Assembly: GCA_013368445.1 (NCBI GenBank)
Contig: JAACJO010000026.1
Location: forward strand, 62,001 to 126,000
Direction of reading: 5' to 3'
Origin: Leucocoprinus leucothites
Taxonomy: Eukaryota > Basidiomycota > Agaricomycetes > Agaricales > Agaricaceae
DNA length: 64,000 nucleotides
Position numbers and translations under genes: made by a program. Below the pieces are notes generated by a model that was not told the DNA's origin, made no database searches, and saw nothing but the letters and a program-made list of their open reading frames with translations. Shown here in pieces: positions 22,682-34,626 of this stretch. Positions within the stretch are counted from its first letter, which is position 1. Each line of letters begins with the position of its first letter.

Positions 22682-23160
22682 ATGCTTGCCCGTCTCACTG
22701 CTACTCGTCGTCTCCCTCAGATTCTCAGTGTCCGATACTCCAGCGGTATCCGTGACCAAGGCAGTGTTGCTCATTCCAAAGAATTCAGGTGCGACGGTCA
22801 TCTCAACCTCCCGGTCTTTCCGGTCTGAACCTTTTGCTTTCTAGCAAGAAGGAAAAGGCCCATGAGGGTGAGTGGACTTCTTACTCTGACCATAGGAATA
22901 CTCATGGTTTTCCTCAGACCAATTCGTACGCCAGCACGAGCAGGAACAGATTAGAAAACTCAGGGAAAAGGTGCGTGATCCATTCTCCTTTCTTGAGCAC
23001 TGTTCTGACTTCAGTGCGCTAGATTAACAAAAAGCAGGCAGAACTTGTGTGTACATCTGAGCTGATATCCTAACTCGAGCACCAACCCATTTCCGAACTA
23101 TCACAGGACGCGTTGAAGAAGGAGCATGAAGAGCTTAATACTAAGCAAGACAGCAACTAA
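22682..23160 (+). CDS. INH1: Mitochondrial F1-ATPase inhibitor (IF1/INH1)
   Basis: Five exons (22682-22788, 22845-22867, 22918-22970, 23023-23046, 23107-23160) encode 86 residues, the usual size. A presequence (MLARLTATRRLPQILSVRYS) precedes the inhibitory helix KKEKAHEDQFVRQHEQEQIR, then a coiled-coil C-terminus (KLREKINKKQAELDALKKEH). This helix inserts at the F1 alpha/beta interface to block ATP hydrolysis when the matrix acidifies. It is divergent from ATP14, another subunit of the same complex. All junctions are GT-AG and phase-consistent. Confidence 0.9.
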
Positions 23161-23564
23161 ACAAAATAGTATGTGGTTTGCCCTAGTCCTAAATAATTCG
23201 ACTGATTCTCTGACTTTAGGTTGTTAGACCAGGCTCTACTCTTGCCGGACATCGAGGTTCCGAGGCGAAGGATATTTCTAGCATTCCAATGGCTGTCCCA
23301 CCTAAGTGTTCCCAATAATACATTACGTTCGGCAATTTGACAGCTATTATCCTTTGAGTTCTCTGCTACCGACCACTTCGAGATGCCCGTGGCCCAGAAC
23401 ACCTACCTTCTGACCTCTGGATTTTCAGTGCTCCAGAACTGCGCTCGAGGCAAACCCAGACCAAACGCGTTCGTTCGGCACGGCTTACGTCAGCAACCAC
23501 CTACTACTTGTCTACGACCCTTGAAGAGAGTGAACTCCCGAACGTTCGCCGACAGAAGGGTGTG
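23161..23564. other. Intergenic between INH1 and an F-box gene
   Basis: About 400 nt containing the INH1 3' flank and the upstream region of the next gene. No gene was seen. Confidence 0.6.
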
Positions 23565-25968
23565 ATGAGCGATGCAGCGAACGACCTGCCAATTGACATT
23601 CTTATCTTGATATTTCAGGTGCTACAGGATGATTACAGCAGTCTTCTTCGCGGGGCTTTGGTCAATCGTGCGTTTAACTGTGCAGCCTCGAAGTTCCTTT
23701 ATCGGAGGGTTGTACTCGCACCTCATTTCCGAATTGCTCTCTCATTACGAGAAACCCCCTCTATTCCTGTGCGCGTAGTCTGTGTATTTGGTCGTGAAAC
23801 CCACCCTGACGTCTCTTGATAGTCGACTTCGAATTTGATCTCAGCATGTCTCCCCAAGTATGCTCCGTTCGTTGAAATACTCGAAATCACCGGTACGTTT
23901 GTGCAAGTCTTCCGTGGTTCCGCACGCAAGATTAACGTTTCTCTCTACCTCTGGCCTCGACTTCTGCCGCGGCGCTTGTACAGGTTATCTGCCATCCCGA
24001 GCTTCACCCAACGACACACTATCAAAGACCATCCTAAATGCAACCGCCACATTCCAGAACATCCGTGTGGCAATCTTCACACCCACAACCTTCCTTCCAG
24101 ATACTTTACTCCCAATCCTCTCATACCTCGCGCAGCCTTCGAGTATCCAAACCTCCTTTGAAGAACAGCTATCTGAAAAACCATCCCGGCAAATTACTGA
24201 ACACGACACACAAAGTCCGAATTTACGTGAACTTGTTGTCAATACGTCTTGTACGGATGGGAACAACGCCCCGATCCTCACTCAAATCACTGGTTTGTCA
24301 GAGCTGTCGATCCATAGTCCAACAAGGGCAATACTTGACCTTCTCCCGGACTGGCTCCGCAGGTTGTCCGATTCGCTTATAGAGTTGCATTTAAAGGTCC
24401 GTTTCGTATCTTGACTTTCGCTCCCTTCTTGCTTTTTGTCTTTTCCTTCCCGTCGGCTGTAATTTAACCTTTCTCTCTCTTCCCCTTCCCCTTTCGGCTT
24501 CTACTTCATTGATTCTTCTGCTTCCCTTCTCTTCGTTTCTCTTTTCACCTTGCTTGATCGTTGTTGACCTTCTACTTCCTTTTCTGGGGGATCGTATACC
24601 GATATAATGGTGTGCCAACGAAAACTGACGCTTTTACTCTCCTTCTTTCCCTTTGGTCAATTACCCTACTCTATTTGACACCTTCCCCCCTGGCCCGGCC
24701 GTCACGCTGGCGGGACATGAATTCAAACTTTTAAACTCGCTTTCATCCGCTTCATGCATTGCCACAAAAATTCCGCTAATATGCCTATAATTTACTCTAA
24801 AGGATAATTGCGGCTCCGTGACACCAGGAGTGTTAAGGTCCATCACACCCCTGATACAGCAGAACATCCGCGCTGTCTCATTGGGATTGTCGTATTCACT
24901 CGCTGATGAAGATGTGTTTGTGTTCTTGAGAGATTTAAGTGAATTGGAGAGGGTTGAGTTGAGGTATTACTGGGTATGTTTTAACGAACAATCTTATACA
25001 ACTTATGGATGCCGATATTGACTTGTTTTTTCATAGCAACTAAAATCGCCAAAGTCTCGCCCCAACCTCGCGCGTTTGAAATCTTTCACTGCTTGCCACG
25101 CGAATTTCCAAACGCGCGAAGAAGTTCAGAGTCTTTGTAAATGGATCCGCCGGGCGATTTCAGTGTCTCCGATACAGGCGCTTCAGATTGTCCAAGACGA
25201 ACGGGACGATGACGATGACGATGGAGTCCCGAGTAATACTGGTGCCAATATCAGTTTCCGGAGTGTTGTTGACCACCTGTGTGCCCGTCACTCCAAGACA
25301 CTATGCGTTCTGAATATGGAGAATGCATATATCGACATTAAGTCGTTGAAGAAGCTGTTCGCGACTTGTATGATGCTGGAAGAGGTGCATCTATGTGTTA
25401 GAAGCTACGCTCTGGTTCGTTATCCCTCCCCTTTTTATTGGCTTATATTCTGACTGTGTGGCTGACTTAGACCCTCGTCAAAAAGTATAGTGGCGCCCTC
25501 ACGAAATTACATACGGCTTCCTTCAACACCAAGAATATCAGGCTAGGTAAACGGCGTGTTATCGATATGGAGCTCGTTGCCACGCTCTTGAAGCACGGCC
25601 CACCTCACCTAAGGACTTTATCCGTAAACGGACAAACCTGGGAGGTTCGTCTTACCTCGCACCCCCTAACTCTTCTCTCCTTCATATTTTGCATGTAGAG
25701 CGCGTGGAAGCGAACGAGAGACGATTCATTCTCCTTGGCTATCCATAAACAGCCTCGCCTCGTTTTTCCATGGGACCGCAAACAGAAATTGCTGGCGCTA
25801 CACGAACCCGAAACTCCTCTACCTCAGGAAAGCGTTCTCAGACCAACACCTGTTGTGGCTCCTGTCTCCGATAACGTGGAGAGAGCAGTCAGAACCACGA
25901 GTGCGGCGCGTAGTGGTACTGATGTTAAGGGTAGTCGACTTTGTGTAAGGTTCAGCGAACCTAGCTGA
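23565..25968 (+). CDS. F-box protein with LRR-like repeats
   Basis: Seven exons (23565-23768, 23823-23892, 23984-24396, 24803-24973, 25037-25414, 25471-25644, 25699-25968), all GT-AG with matching phases, give 559 residues. The N-terminus MSDAANDLPIDILILIFQVL is an F-box start, followed by LVNRAFNCAASKFLYRRV. Later exons are leucine-rich (LVVNTSCTDGNNAPILTQIT, FLRDLSELERVELRYYW, CVLNMENAYIDIKSLKKLF). The intron between exons 3 and 4 is 406 nt, long and pyrimidine-rich compared with the others (53-91 nt). An acidic DDDDD stretch lies in exon 5. It probably acts as a substrate adaptor for SCF ubiquitin ligase. It belongs to a different F-box subfamily from 14827-17336. Confidence 0.85.
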
Positions 25969-27313
25969 GCTGCTCTTCCGTGCCTGCAGATTTATATGTT
26001 ATCCAGCCTGAAAATCCAGGATGCTGTAGCACGATCAATATTTCGAATCCATAACGTCAAGAAAGCCATAAATGCAGCCAAATGATTCCCTCGTTGTATG
26101 TAAAGCTTCGAGCTTTTGAAATAAGCCCCCCAGTGGAGCGAGAAGCACAACAGACCGGCGTGCCAAGTCGTCTACGCAGGACATCGGATAGAGAAGTTCC
26201 AACTCTGATCTTATATGCCCGCACAGAAAAGAATAATAAGCGTTTCAACTTGCCAGGGCTGTGATGCGCCTATGCTATAAGGCCCGAGGCTGTAAATACA
26301 AGCACGTTTGTCACTGAGGATATGCATACGAGGTAGACATGAAGGCTGAAGCTAGGTGCTTAATATCCTTACTACTTCCCATCCGTCAATCAGGCTTCCA
26401 GAAACCATCCCTTTGTAATACAGTAAGTTATATTCCTCATTAAAAAGCCGTTGGTTATTTTGAACGTCATTTAAATTCCGACAAGTCGTGGAAAGCTCCA
26501 CTTTTTCAATAAGTAAATTAAAATTCGAACCGCCTCACGGCCTCGTCCTTTATTTGTCAACGTCGAATTTTGACGACTTCCGATGTCTTCATGATCCCTT
26601 TTGCCAAAAGCTCGAAGAGAAGTATCAGCATCCGTGGCTCAGGATATCCAGGATGTCTCAGCATTTTGTTCTCCACCAGATGCACGCCACATACACTTCT
26701 ATTGGAGAATCCATCGCCCGAGTTGCCGTTCACAGCGGCTTGTTCCAGCATGATATACTTTCAACCAGGCAATATCTACTGGTTAAATTACGACTACCGA
26801 CTATTCTTTTGCTCGTGTACCATGGGAGGAAGCATTCAGCAGGTTCAACCATCGGACCTGTGTAGGCCGATTATAAAGTTGGTGAATATGTGCTGGGTCA
26901 TACTTGAACTAATTTAACCTATCCCCGCTACCCTGCAGCAGCGAGGGAGATCACCTAGTGATACTAGTAACTTGACATAAGGGTATCTATTGGCTGAGCT
27001 GAAAAATGGCACCGGGACAATCTCTAACTTTCTTTCCACTTCGCGAAACTATAGGTTGCGCTTACAATAGCTATGTTTTTCATTTACTACGTGCACAGTT
27101 GTTATCAAAGAACAGTTTAAGGCGTACCACCCATCCAGAATTGGCCCAATGAAGACACATTTACGGGTGGATTAGCACCGTCACTACAATCAAGTCCATT
27201 GCGCAAAGTGGTTCACGAAACTACTACACATGATACTATAATACACAAAACCTCAAGAACGGGAAGGTCCTACAAGTTCACAGGTCGGAAGGATTACATC
27301 GAAAATACTGGGA
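25969..27313. other. Intergenic, no supported gene
   Basis: Between the F-box gene (+) and secreted-protein gene A copy 2 (-), whose duplicated block starts near 27140. ORF 26488-26865 (+, 125 codons) is the longest. It has no motif and overlaps ORFs on both strands, so I leave it unannotated. Confidence 0.5.
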
Positions 27314-27963
27314 TCATTGGAGTTGGTTTCTAGGATCATCGCAAATCGTGTTCGGGCTCGCGACGTTTGTCTCAACCATAAAGCTGAAACTGGGTGAATC
27401 GAGTTGTACTTTTCCGCCGTCCTAATGACACAGGTTATCTATGAGAACGATTCCGTAGAAGTAAATAACAACTCACTGTATTACAGCTATTTCGAATTTG
27501 ATCGAAAGATGGGCCACACTTGTCTTGAGGGGGCGGGAACGATGCGCCTGTGCCACTCGCAGAGTTGGGATCATTCATGTTCTTCCCTCCGATTTTGCCT
27601 GGATTACACCTGACCGTCAGAAGAAGGGCTAAAACGAATGGAGGTAGACTTTGTGCATACACATCTGGCCATTGCTTCCTCGGCGGCAGAACCACTTCTC
27701 ATTGCCTGCGTTGACCTTATCACAGAAGGTCAATAGTGTCCAGCCAAACGTCGCCTTGCCTTACCGATTCAGTCCCAGGAGCTGCGCAATATTTGCTGAT
27801 GCCATCGCTACAGTCGCTGGCACCGAGCCCATGGGTCATGAGGCTACAGTCTGGGCTCTGTGCCCATACTGAGGCCAAAACGCAGGCCAAAACAACCTGG
27901 AACGAGTCAGACAATAGTAGCAGTATGATGTTACTCTGATGAGATACGTACGGCCTTGAACAT
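27314..27963 (-). CDS. Small secreted cysteine-rich protein, subfamily A, copy 2
   Basis: Exons 27963-27952, 27896-27765, 27715-27663, 27609-27477 and 27421-27314 (12, 132, 53, 133, 108 nt) reproduce copy 1 exactly except for one extra codon at the end; 145 residues. MFKA, signal stretch VVLACVLASVWAQSPDC, the eight mature cysteines, WFCRRGSNGQMCNPGK and DGGKVQLDSPSFSFMVE are all kept. Substitutions relative to copy 1 cluster in the mature N-terminal part (SPDCSLMTHGLGASDCSDG versus SPNCGLMSQGHGASECLDG), while cysteines and splice sites are unchanged. This pattern suggests a functional, diversifying secreted protein. Partner of the divergent gene at 29643-30267. Confidence 0.87.
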
Positions 27964-28066
27964 TATGAAGGTATGCAGTGAAGAATAGAAAGTAGAGAGA
28001 GAAAAGTGAGTAGTCGCGAAGGTAAGAGTTCGAAGGCCTAAGTCAAGAACTCGACCAGGAGACTGA

Positions 28067-28072
28067 TTTATA
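28067..28072 (-). promoter_or_regulatory. TATA box of the 27314-27963 gene
   Basis: TATAAA on the minus strand about 105 nt upstream of the ATG at 27963; conserved in copy 1 (4303-4308). Confidence 0.6.
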
Positions 28073-29549
28073 TAGGAGAGTTGGCACACCTGCATAACGG
28101 ATTCAGCCGTTACCCTGGGACCCGTAGAATCAAGCTTAATGTCTACCAGCTTCAGTCCTAATGCAGCATCCGCAGGCTGGAATCAGAAGCTCATACAGCG
28201 CTACAGCAGCGTCTCTGAGATGAGTGTCGAGTCCATGCCGCTGTATCACCCCACCAAAGGGAATCTAACATCATACCGCACAACTTCGAAAAGAACCCCG
28301 ATGACACCTAGATCGATTGAACAGGACAAACGAGGCGAGACAACTGTGGCGAGACGTAAGGAGCGCTTCTCAAGCGGAAACCTCAAAGGCTCCGTTCTAC
28401 GGCGTGGTGCTGTTTCGAGCCTCAGAAAGGTGCCGAGCCTGGACTTGGGAGCTGTTGTGGCGTTGTCGCTCTTTAATTCCAGGGACATGCATTCCCGCTG
28501 AGATCGTCTTTATGTCTACCGACTGCTGAGAAGTTCCAACAAGAGAAACCGCAGGCGCCCAATTACTAGAGATCCTAGCCAATGCAAACGATAGCACCTA
28601 AGCTTGCAATGTTGGCGTCCACTTTGAGTAAGGGCTTTCCAACGCAAGCTGGAGCATAGACATGTGTTAAGAACACCGATGTTCAAGTTTACTAGGCGCT
28701 CGGACCGATGACTCGGCTGTGACATTCCTTGTTTCCATTAATCTATTCTGGTAGGATATCTTCACGCAGACAGACGCTATGCAGCAAGGGAGGCGTGTTT
28801 TTGTATGAAATGTTGCAGACAAAGAACCCCAAAAGTGTCGGTGCTGTCGAGGTAAGATCTTCTCGGTGTGACAATTACGAACCAGGCTACTAGCTGATCA
28901 GCGGGCGCTTGAACTTGAGCGAAGGCAACTGGCCATTCAAACAGAATGCTGTTCAGTGATACGACTGTGAGTAGCAGTTCGTTAATCAATTTCCGACCCT
29001 GTGGTGTCATGCAGATGGTGAACCAAAAGAAGGGACAGAGCATCCTGAAGGTGCGAACGGTAGCGCTATTCATGGGGGCGCCTGCTGGCGTCTGGCGCTA
29101 AGGATGACAAATTAGTGAATGTTCTCGGAAGCTCCCGATCCCCAGCTATAGATCGCAAAACTCGCCGGCGTCAACCACTGGGGTCTCCTCATGTCCCAAC
29201 TCATTAAGTGAAGCCGCTGTCAGAATGCTTGAATTAGTCTACGTCAAGGAACCTTGAAGGAGGGATGGCGCCCCAATGTTGAGAGCGGTAAATTAAATTT
29301 TGCCTTGTTTGATCTAGTAAGTTGCCCATTGGCGGCATGAAACTTGGATTCCCTGGCGTCAAGATGCTGGTGGTTAATGAATCACATACCTGATGGAATA
29401 CTACCCTTGTCATCAGAAACACGAGTGGTGCTCACAGGAAAGCCACAGCCCCAGAATACGCGATAAACCGGATTCCCGAGCCTGGATTAGACAGTATCAT
29501 AGTAGAATTTGGATATCGAGGAAACGTCCGAGCAGTTATCCGTTTTCCT

Positions 29550-29555
29550 TATAAT
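29550..29555 (+). promoter_or_regulatory. TATA-like box of the 29643-30267 gene
   Basis: TATAAT about 90 nt upstream of the ATG, in the same context as the minus-strand element at 2973-2978. Confidence 0.55.
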
Positions 29556-29642
29556 AGTCCACATTCCACTTAGTGTCGTCAGGCTTCACCTTTAGTCTTC
29601 CTCTTCTTTCTTCCAGTCCTATTGCACTTTAATTAGTACGAC

Positions 29643-30267
29643 ATGTTCAAGGCTGTACGTCTGCCTTGGTTCCCTCCGGAACCAGTATCATTGATATCTA
29701 CCGCCTAGATTATTCTCGCTACCCTCGTTGGCGTTACCTTGGCTCGTACGCCGCCCGTCTTGACTTGTGCCACCACCGGCGTCGGTCCGGCGAGAAGCTG
29801 CGAGCAGTTTATCTGTGATTTCTGCTCAGGTGTTAGTCAAGCCGAGGTACAGTGATCGCGCACTCTTGAAGCATCGGGTCGTTAACTAGTGTTAGCCCGT
29901 CAGCAATGGTGAATCCGGCGGCGCCTGTTACAACTTACCCAGTGAGGGCAGAAGCTGTGCGTCTCGAGCTTTGATTGGTTCGCATGTCTGATTGCTGATC
30001 TCTACTGTATACCGTACCTAGGCCTGTTCTCCGCTTTCAACAGTGGAAATGCTACGGGAGCGCCTGATCAGGCTGCTTGCAATGTCGCCTTGTGGACTGT
30101 TGCCGGAGGCTGTGACCTGGTAAGCTCATTCTGCATAATTGGACATGTCGTTCGGACTCACTAAATAAATTGGGACAAAGGGTGGAATTGGCATAATGGA
30201 TTGGGCGCCCAGTACCTTCACGTTTTCCCTCAAGCCACGCACAGGCATTTGCTCCATGGGCTCCTAA
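29643..30267 (+). CDS. Small secreted cysteine-rich protein, subfamily B, copy 2
   Basis: Exons 29643-29654, 29709-29846, 29896-29956, 30022-30119 and 30181-30267 have exactly the lengths of copy 1 (12, 138, 61, 98, 87 nt; 131 residues). It reads MFKA, signal IILATLVGVTLARTPP, then TCATTGVGPARSCEQF, ICDFCSGVSQAE, SGGACYNLPSEGRSC and the C-terminal GGIGIMDWAPSTFTFSLKPR ending ICSMGS. Intron 2 uses the acceptor GTTAG at 29895 rather than CGTCAG at 29902, because only the former keeps phase. Nine cysteines are conserved with copy 1. No known family was recognised; secretion is predicted from the N-terminus. Confidence 0.86.
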
Positions 30268-31121
30268 GTAACGATTATCCCTAACATGTTTTCCCTTTTC
30301 CGTGTTTTCGTACTTTTTGGACTGTACTGGTATTCGAGTTTGGACTTTTGTAGTAAAAGTGACGTTTAAGAATGAACACGGACATTTCAATCAATTCCTC
30401 AAAAGCACCAGACCCCGGTGGAAACTCCTTTGATGCACCTCGAGTCTTATTGAGCTCGACGAGAAGATTCAACTTGTTAGTATGAGCGAGAGTCTAGATC
30501 TAAAATAGTGCTCTATACGCAGTGACTGGTAGAAGCTTGCTGGTGCGACATTTTTGTAGGTTGATCAATGTGTTTTATTTTTGTTTTGGGTGCCTGGCGA
30601 ATGGTTCGGGGTCTTCGGTCTTGTAATCAATGAAATGCTAGATGGCCAAAGATGGCACTCAACTTTCCTCGTTTACGAAGTGTCTTAATTCCGCCTTCAC
30701 GGTCATCCCGGGCCCCTCTACTATTCTCGTGATCAGATTTTGGCCAATGTCAGGTGCTGATCTTACCATGAATGTCTTAGTTCACGATTAAAAGGCCAAA
30801 CGCTAGTGATCATGGCCTCACCTTGCAGCGCAGTGCACCGTGCAAATAGCCAATGTCCCATTCTCACACCCTTCAACGTCATAGTAGGTCACAGTGATTT
30901 CTGGGGTTCCGAGAGACTTTGCGTCTGCAAGTGGAGCGACTCAATATCGGTCCTCTCGGAGCAAGGATACTGCAGCCTACTTCTGACGCAGAAGCATTCC
31001 AAGTCTTATATATATATATATTAAAGTAGTCCTAGAGGCCCTAAACCCCCAATTAACTTTCTTTCACCGACATCCACCTACTAGTACAACACTTTGTCAG
31101 CTTCAATATCACGATTACCAC
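30268..31121. other. Intergenic, no supported gene
   Basis: 3' flank of the secreted-protein gene and upstream region of the next gene. A (TA)n tract at 31007-31021 lies ~100 nt before the next ATG and may serve as its TATA element. Confidence 0.5.
31007..31021. repeat. (TA)n microsatellite
   Basis: Uninterrupted TA dinucleotides, about seven units, ~100 nt upstream of the ATG at 31122. Confidence 0.8.
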
Positions 31122-31861
31122 ATGGGACGCTGGACACAATACGATGAGGTAAACGATCCCCTTGCCCAGGTTTTCCTCTATCACGCAGCTAACAAGAGCC
31201 TCTTTTAACCATTTCACCACTGGCTGCACTACGTCTCTGCCGCACGACTTGAATCAGGATAAATTCCGCCTCCCAGAAGGAATGAAATGTATCGGCTACG
31301 ATGCAGATTCGCAACGCCACATTTTCCAAGATTGCTCAACTGGAACGCAATACTGCTCAGAACCGGGCAGTAAATACGGATTATTGAGACCCATAACAAA
31401 TGGCTTCAAGAGCGGCGCTGAAAGAGCGCGGCCAGGGATTTTTGCTTCGACAAGTGAGTGGCGCGGCAGAATATTTCCATCTACAAAGTTGGACTGCTCT
31501 TTGCCACCGTCATTTCCTGCGACCGATGGTGGGACACGCCCTAGCACCACAGGCTATGGTACCCGCAGAAATGGCACTGAACCAGGGCTACTCCACTGGC
31601 TGACGCTTCCTGCTCCTGGGCCACGTCGAGCAGGCAACTTGTGACCCTTGACGCATGTATGCTGCGCCTCAGCCATCATGTTATCCTCGTGTCCTATCTT
31701 CCATTTTTTATTGCATCAATGACTTACATCCATCGAAAGATTCGGGACGAACAAAAATATCTACAAATAGCAGCAATAGCTCATTCCGGGACTTCCTCCC
31801 ATCCCGCGCCATCACCCGTGCATCAAGTTCCCGTCGATGGCGTCAAAAATTCAAAATCTGA
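31122..31861 (+). CDS. Small conserved basidiomycete protein (MGRWTQYDE family)
   Basis: Three exons (31122-31148, 31258-31453, 31740-31861), GT-AG, phases 0 and 1, give ~114 residues. The N-terminus MGRWTQYDE|DKFRLPEGMK, then CIGYDADSQRHIFQD, matches a motif I remember from many agaricomycete proteins (MGRWTQYDExxYRLPEGMxRIGYDAD). The end (SSFRDFLPSRAITRAS, then a basic tail) also resembles that family's Phe-x-Asp-[FL]-LP segment. Function is unknown. The second intron is 286 nt, longer than typical here, so an extra exon could be hidden inside it. Cysteines replace usually aromatic or acidic positions (CIGYDAD, DCSTGTQYC), so this copy is diverged. Confidence 0.65.
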
Positions 31862-32372
31862 ATCGACAACCATTTCGGATATACGTTTCTTGTACATTAG
31901 ATATCAGTAGCATTCTCAGCAGCATTATGGCTTGTTCCTTCGGCTCACAGCATTATTCAAAGCAAATATACCCGCATTCCAGGAATTATCAACGGATCGT
32001 CCCACATCATGAAGCACTTCAGTGATACAGCTCTTCTTCAACCTCTCAAAACGAACTTCACTCTTCGCGAACACTACAAGGTCTCGCATTAAATAAGTAA
32101 ACACCAAAGCTCGAATACAGACAGACACAGCGGGTATGACGCAAAACCATAGTCCAGTGCCGGGGGTATAGGGTAGGTTACACAGTGGAAAAAGGGAGGA
32201 GAGAAGAACTGAGAGAAAGAAGAGAAAAGTCACGCATAGCGGAAAGGGGGCGGGCAAATATTTCCAGTAAACGCGGAGTTAATCATGAGAAGTACAATAG
32301 AGAAATGGAAATGAAAAGGAAAGAGTGGGCACGACAGAGGTAAAAGGGTGATGAACGAAACGGATTACCGTT
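31862..32372. other. Intergenic, convergent 3' ends
   Basis: Between the MGRWTQYDE gene (+) and the P450 (-). ORF 31925-32257 (-) is hydrophobic but has no splice link to the P450 and no motif. Confidence 0.5.
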
Positions 32373-34626
32373 TCAGCCCGAAATTTCTTCACGATCGGGA
32401 GGAAATACATATTCCCCGGGACTGGCCTGTTGGATCAACGCAATGGCTTCTTCCGACCTTGGCTTGATGTTACACATGAACGGTTTTGGATGACTGAGCA
32501 AAGTCAACAACACGTAAATTATCAGCATATATGGAGTATAAAATCAAAACCAACGTACCTGACAAACCCGGTCGTGAACTCCAAAGGCGGGGTGATCAGA
32601 TCACCGTTTTCATCCACCGCCTTTGTAATATCCATTGTTGCAACCATATGTGCACTAATCATCCATAACGATTCTTCAGAGAAGTGCCGACCTGGGCAAA
32701 TACTATGTGCAACGAGGGGGAAGAGACAGAGGTTTAGTCCAAGTACAAAACCAAGGTCAGCGATAAGGGGGCTTACCGGCGCCCAAAACCAAAAATGACC
32801 GAACGGGGATCCACTAACCCAGCGTTTTCAAGATATCGCTCAGGGATAAATTCGTTCGGTTTGTCGCAGTCCTGAAGGATAGAGCTTACGAAAACATGAG
32901 TATGGATATCCAGGGAAGTACAAGGGTAAGGGTACGACTTACTGGATGTTCACGAGCACGGTTGAACCTGCTGGTATATGGAGATCTCGGTAAGCATCGT
33001 CCTCCATTAGGCGATGTGGCATCCCCAATGGAACAGGGACATTCCATCTGAGCAAACTCCTCAGGACAATCGGTGCCACAAACAACAAAACTAACTTTAC
33101 CTTAGCATCTCCTTCAACACACACTCCAAATAAGGCAACGCGGATCTATCCTCAAAAGTAGGCAGCCGCTGCTTCCCAACAGCCGAGTCCATCTCGGCTT
33201 GTAACTTCTTATAGACGTTAGGGTAAAGAACCATCGCCATGACAAATGTATGCAGCATTGATACCGTCTGAGCGGTTCCCGTTAGGCTATGTTTGGATCT
33301 TTCCGAATTAAACGGCATATACTCACTGTATCTTCAGCAGCTGAGAGAGTTGGATCAGGTGTCTGCGTCATAATGGAAGTGTTGAGAATTTGCTTACCTG
33401 CGTAGAGCGTTCCCGCTGTACCTTGGATATCGCGCTCATCGGTGGGTAAGAGGTGTCCTTCGGGTGATGAAAGTTTTTCAATGAGTGTTGATACGTATGA
33501 TCGACCGGCTTTTCCTCCTTGCTATAGCTCCTCAGGTGAGCGAGGGTTCAGAGATAAAATTAGAAACTCATACCATGTCTTGTTTTACGAGCTCATAAGG
33601 TTGGTGGAACATGGCCTCGACAGCTTCGCGAGTCTCCAAAGCCTTGCGCTTAAAGTTTGAGATTATGGGTATCCAGGTGGGAATATGCCTCATCAGGGGA
33701 AAGAAGTCGACAAGAGACGCAGCAGGAGAGCCAGACTCTACAGTAAGTGTGGCCGCTTTGTCGGCTGGGAGAGAGATTAGAACATATCCAGCACACATCA
33801 GGTGGAAATCAGCTGACCCAGCCTCACGAGAAGGTCGTCGACAGATTTCACATTACGGTCGTAAGTGACTTTCAAGATCGTCGCGGCAGCATACCTGGTG
33901 GCAGGTAAGCATACAGTTAGTCCGAATCATCACTACACACCTCTTGAAATGCTTGACAATATTTTCTGGCTCCTGGATCATTCCGCTGAGCAGAACGAGG
34001 GTCTCTCTGAACTGGAGGGGCCGGAATTCTGTGACGGTACGCGCATTGAAAATGTGATTTATCCACCGGCGGTGCCTTCGAAAGCGTTGACCGCTTGTAC
34101 ACATCAGCATAGCACGCAATAGGGGGCCGAAATCCACTCACTATCTGACATGGGTTGACGCGTTTTCCCAACCCATACTATTAGACGAAGTCAAGCTTTT
34201 CATACATCAAGCCCAGGAAATGATCGACCTACAGCTCCGAGAATAAAACAAATCTGGGGCGATCCGAGTATATGGAGCTCCGTTTGTCGAGCAGATCGCG
34301 TGCAGCCTCGAGGCTGTTGAGGACGATCATCGTCTGGCCGAACATGGAGAGGCGGACAATGTCTCCTGGAAGGATCAACGGAGGTTATATTTGGTCATGG
34401 ATGCGCTAATTAACGACAAACCGTATTTAGCACCCCATTCAGCAAAAGCTTCCTCTGGATGCTCGGCGGGGATCTGGAGAACGTTGCCGATGAACGGGAG
34501 TGGCCGTGGACCCGGAGGGAGACGGCGGCGAGAAGACGTAAAGTAGCGGGAGGCGAGGCCCGCGGCCAGGGTGAGGAGGACGGCAATGCGGAGAAGCGGG
34601 GGGATGTCTGGGAGGAGTGAGGCCAT
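32373..34626 (-). CDS. Cytochrome P450 monooxygenase
   Basis: ATG at 34626: an N-terminal membrane anchor (L-rich, IAVLLTLAAGLASRYF) followed by the proline hinge RRLPPGPRPLPFIGNVLQ. Successive exons give GDIVRLSMFGQTMIV, FRRHRRWINHIFNART (C-helix region), an I-helix with AAEDTVSML, the ExxR motif in ECVLKEMLRW, the PERF-like region FIPERYLENAG and the heme loop FGFGRRICPGR. The heme loop is split by an intron at about 32712-32777, just before the ligand Cys. Around ten to twelve exons; all joins I checked are GT-AG and in phase, so the gene appears intact. The type resembles fungal CYP5144/CYP5037-like families but the family number needs a search. It is an ER-bound oxidase with unknown substrate. 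No other secondary-metabolism gene is adjacent. Confidence 0.87.

Larger units (their letters stand above)
27964..29642. promoter_or_regulatory. Shared intergenic region between the divergent secreted-protein genes, copy 2
   Basis: 1.68 kb counterpart of 2886-4413, with a TATA-like box at each end. The part from about 28240 to 28600 aligns with 3740-4050 of copy 1. Open frames there are not consistent enough between copies to call a gene. Confidence 0.5.
27140..30355 (-). repeat. Inverted duplication, copy 2 (secreted-protein gene pair)
   Basis: Reverse-complement counterpart of 2190-5240: same gene order relative to the spacer, same exon lengths, same TATA boxes. It is ~3.2 kb versus ~3.05 kb because the central spacer is longer here. 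The two copies are 22 kb apart. Confidence 0.85.

Noticed and set aside
26488..26865. 125-codon plus-strand ORF
   Set aside because: No motif; overlapped by ORFs in other frames in an otherwise gene-free AT-rich gap.
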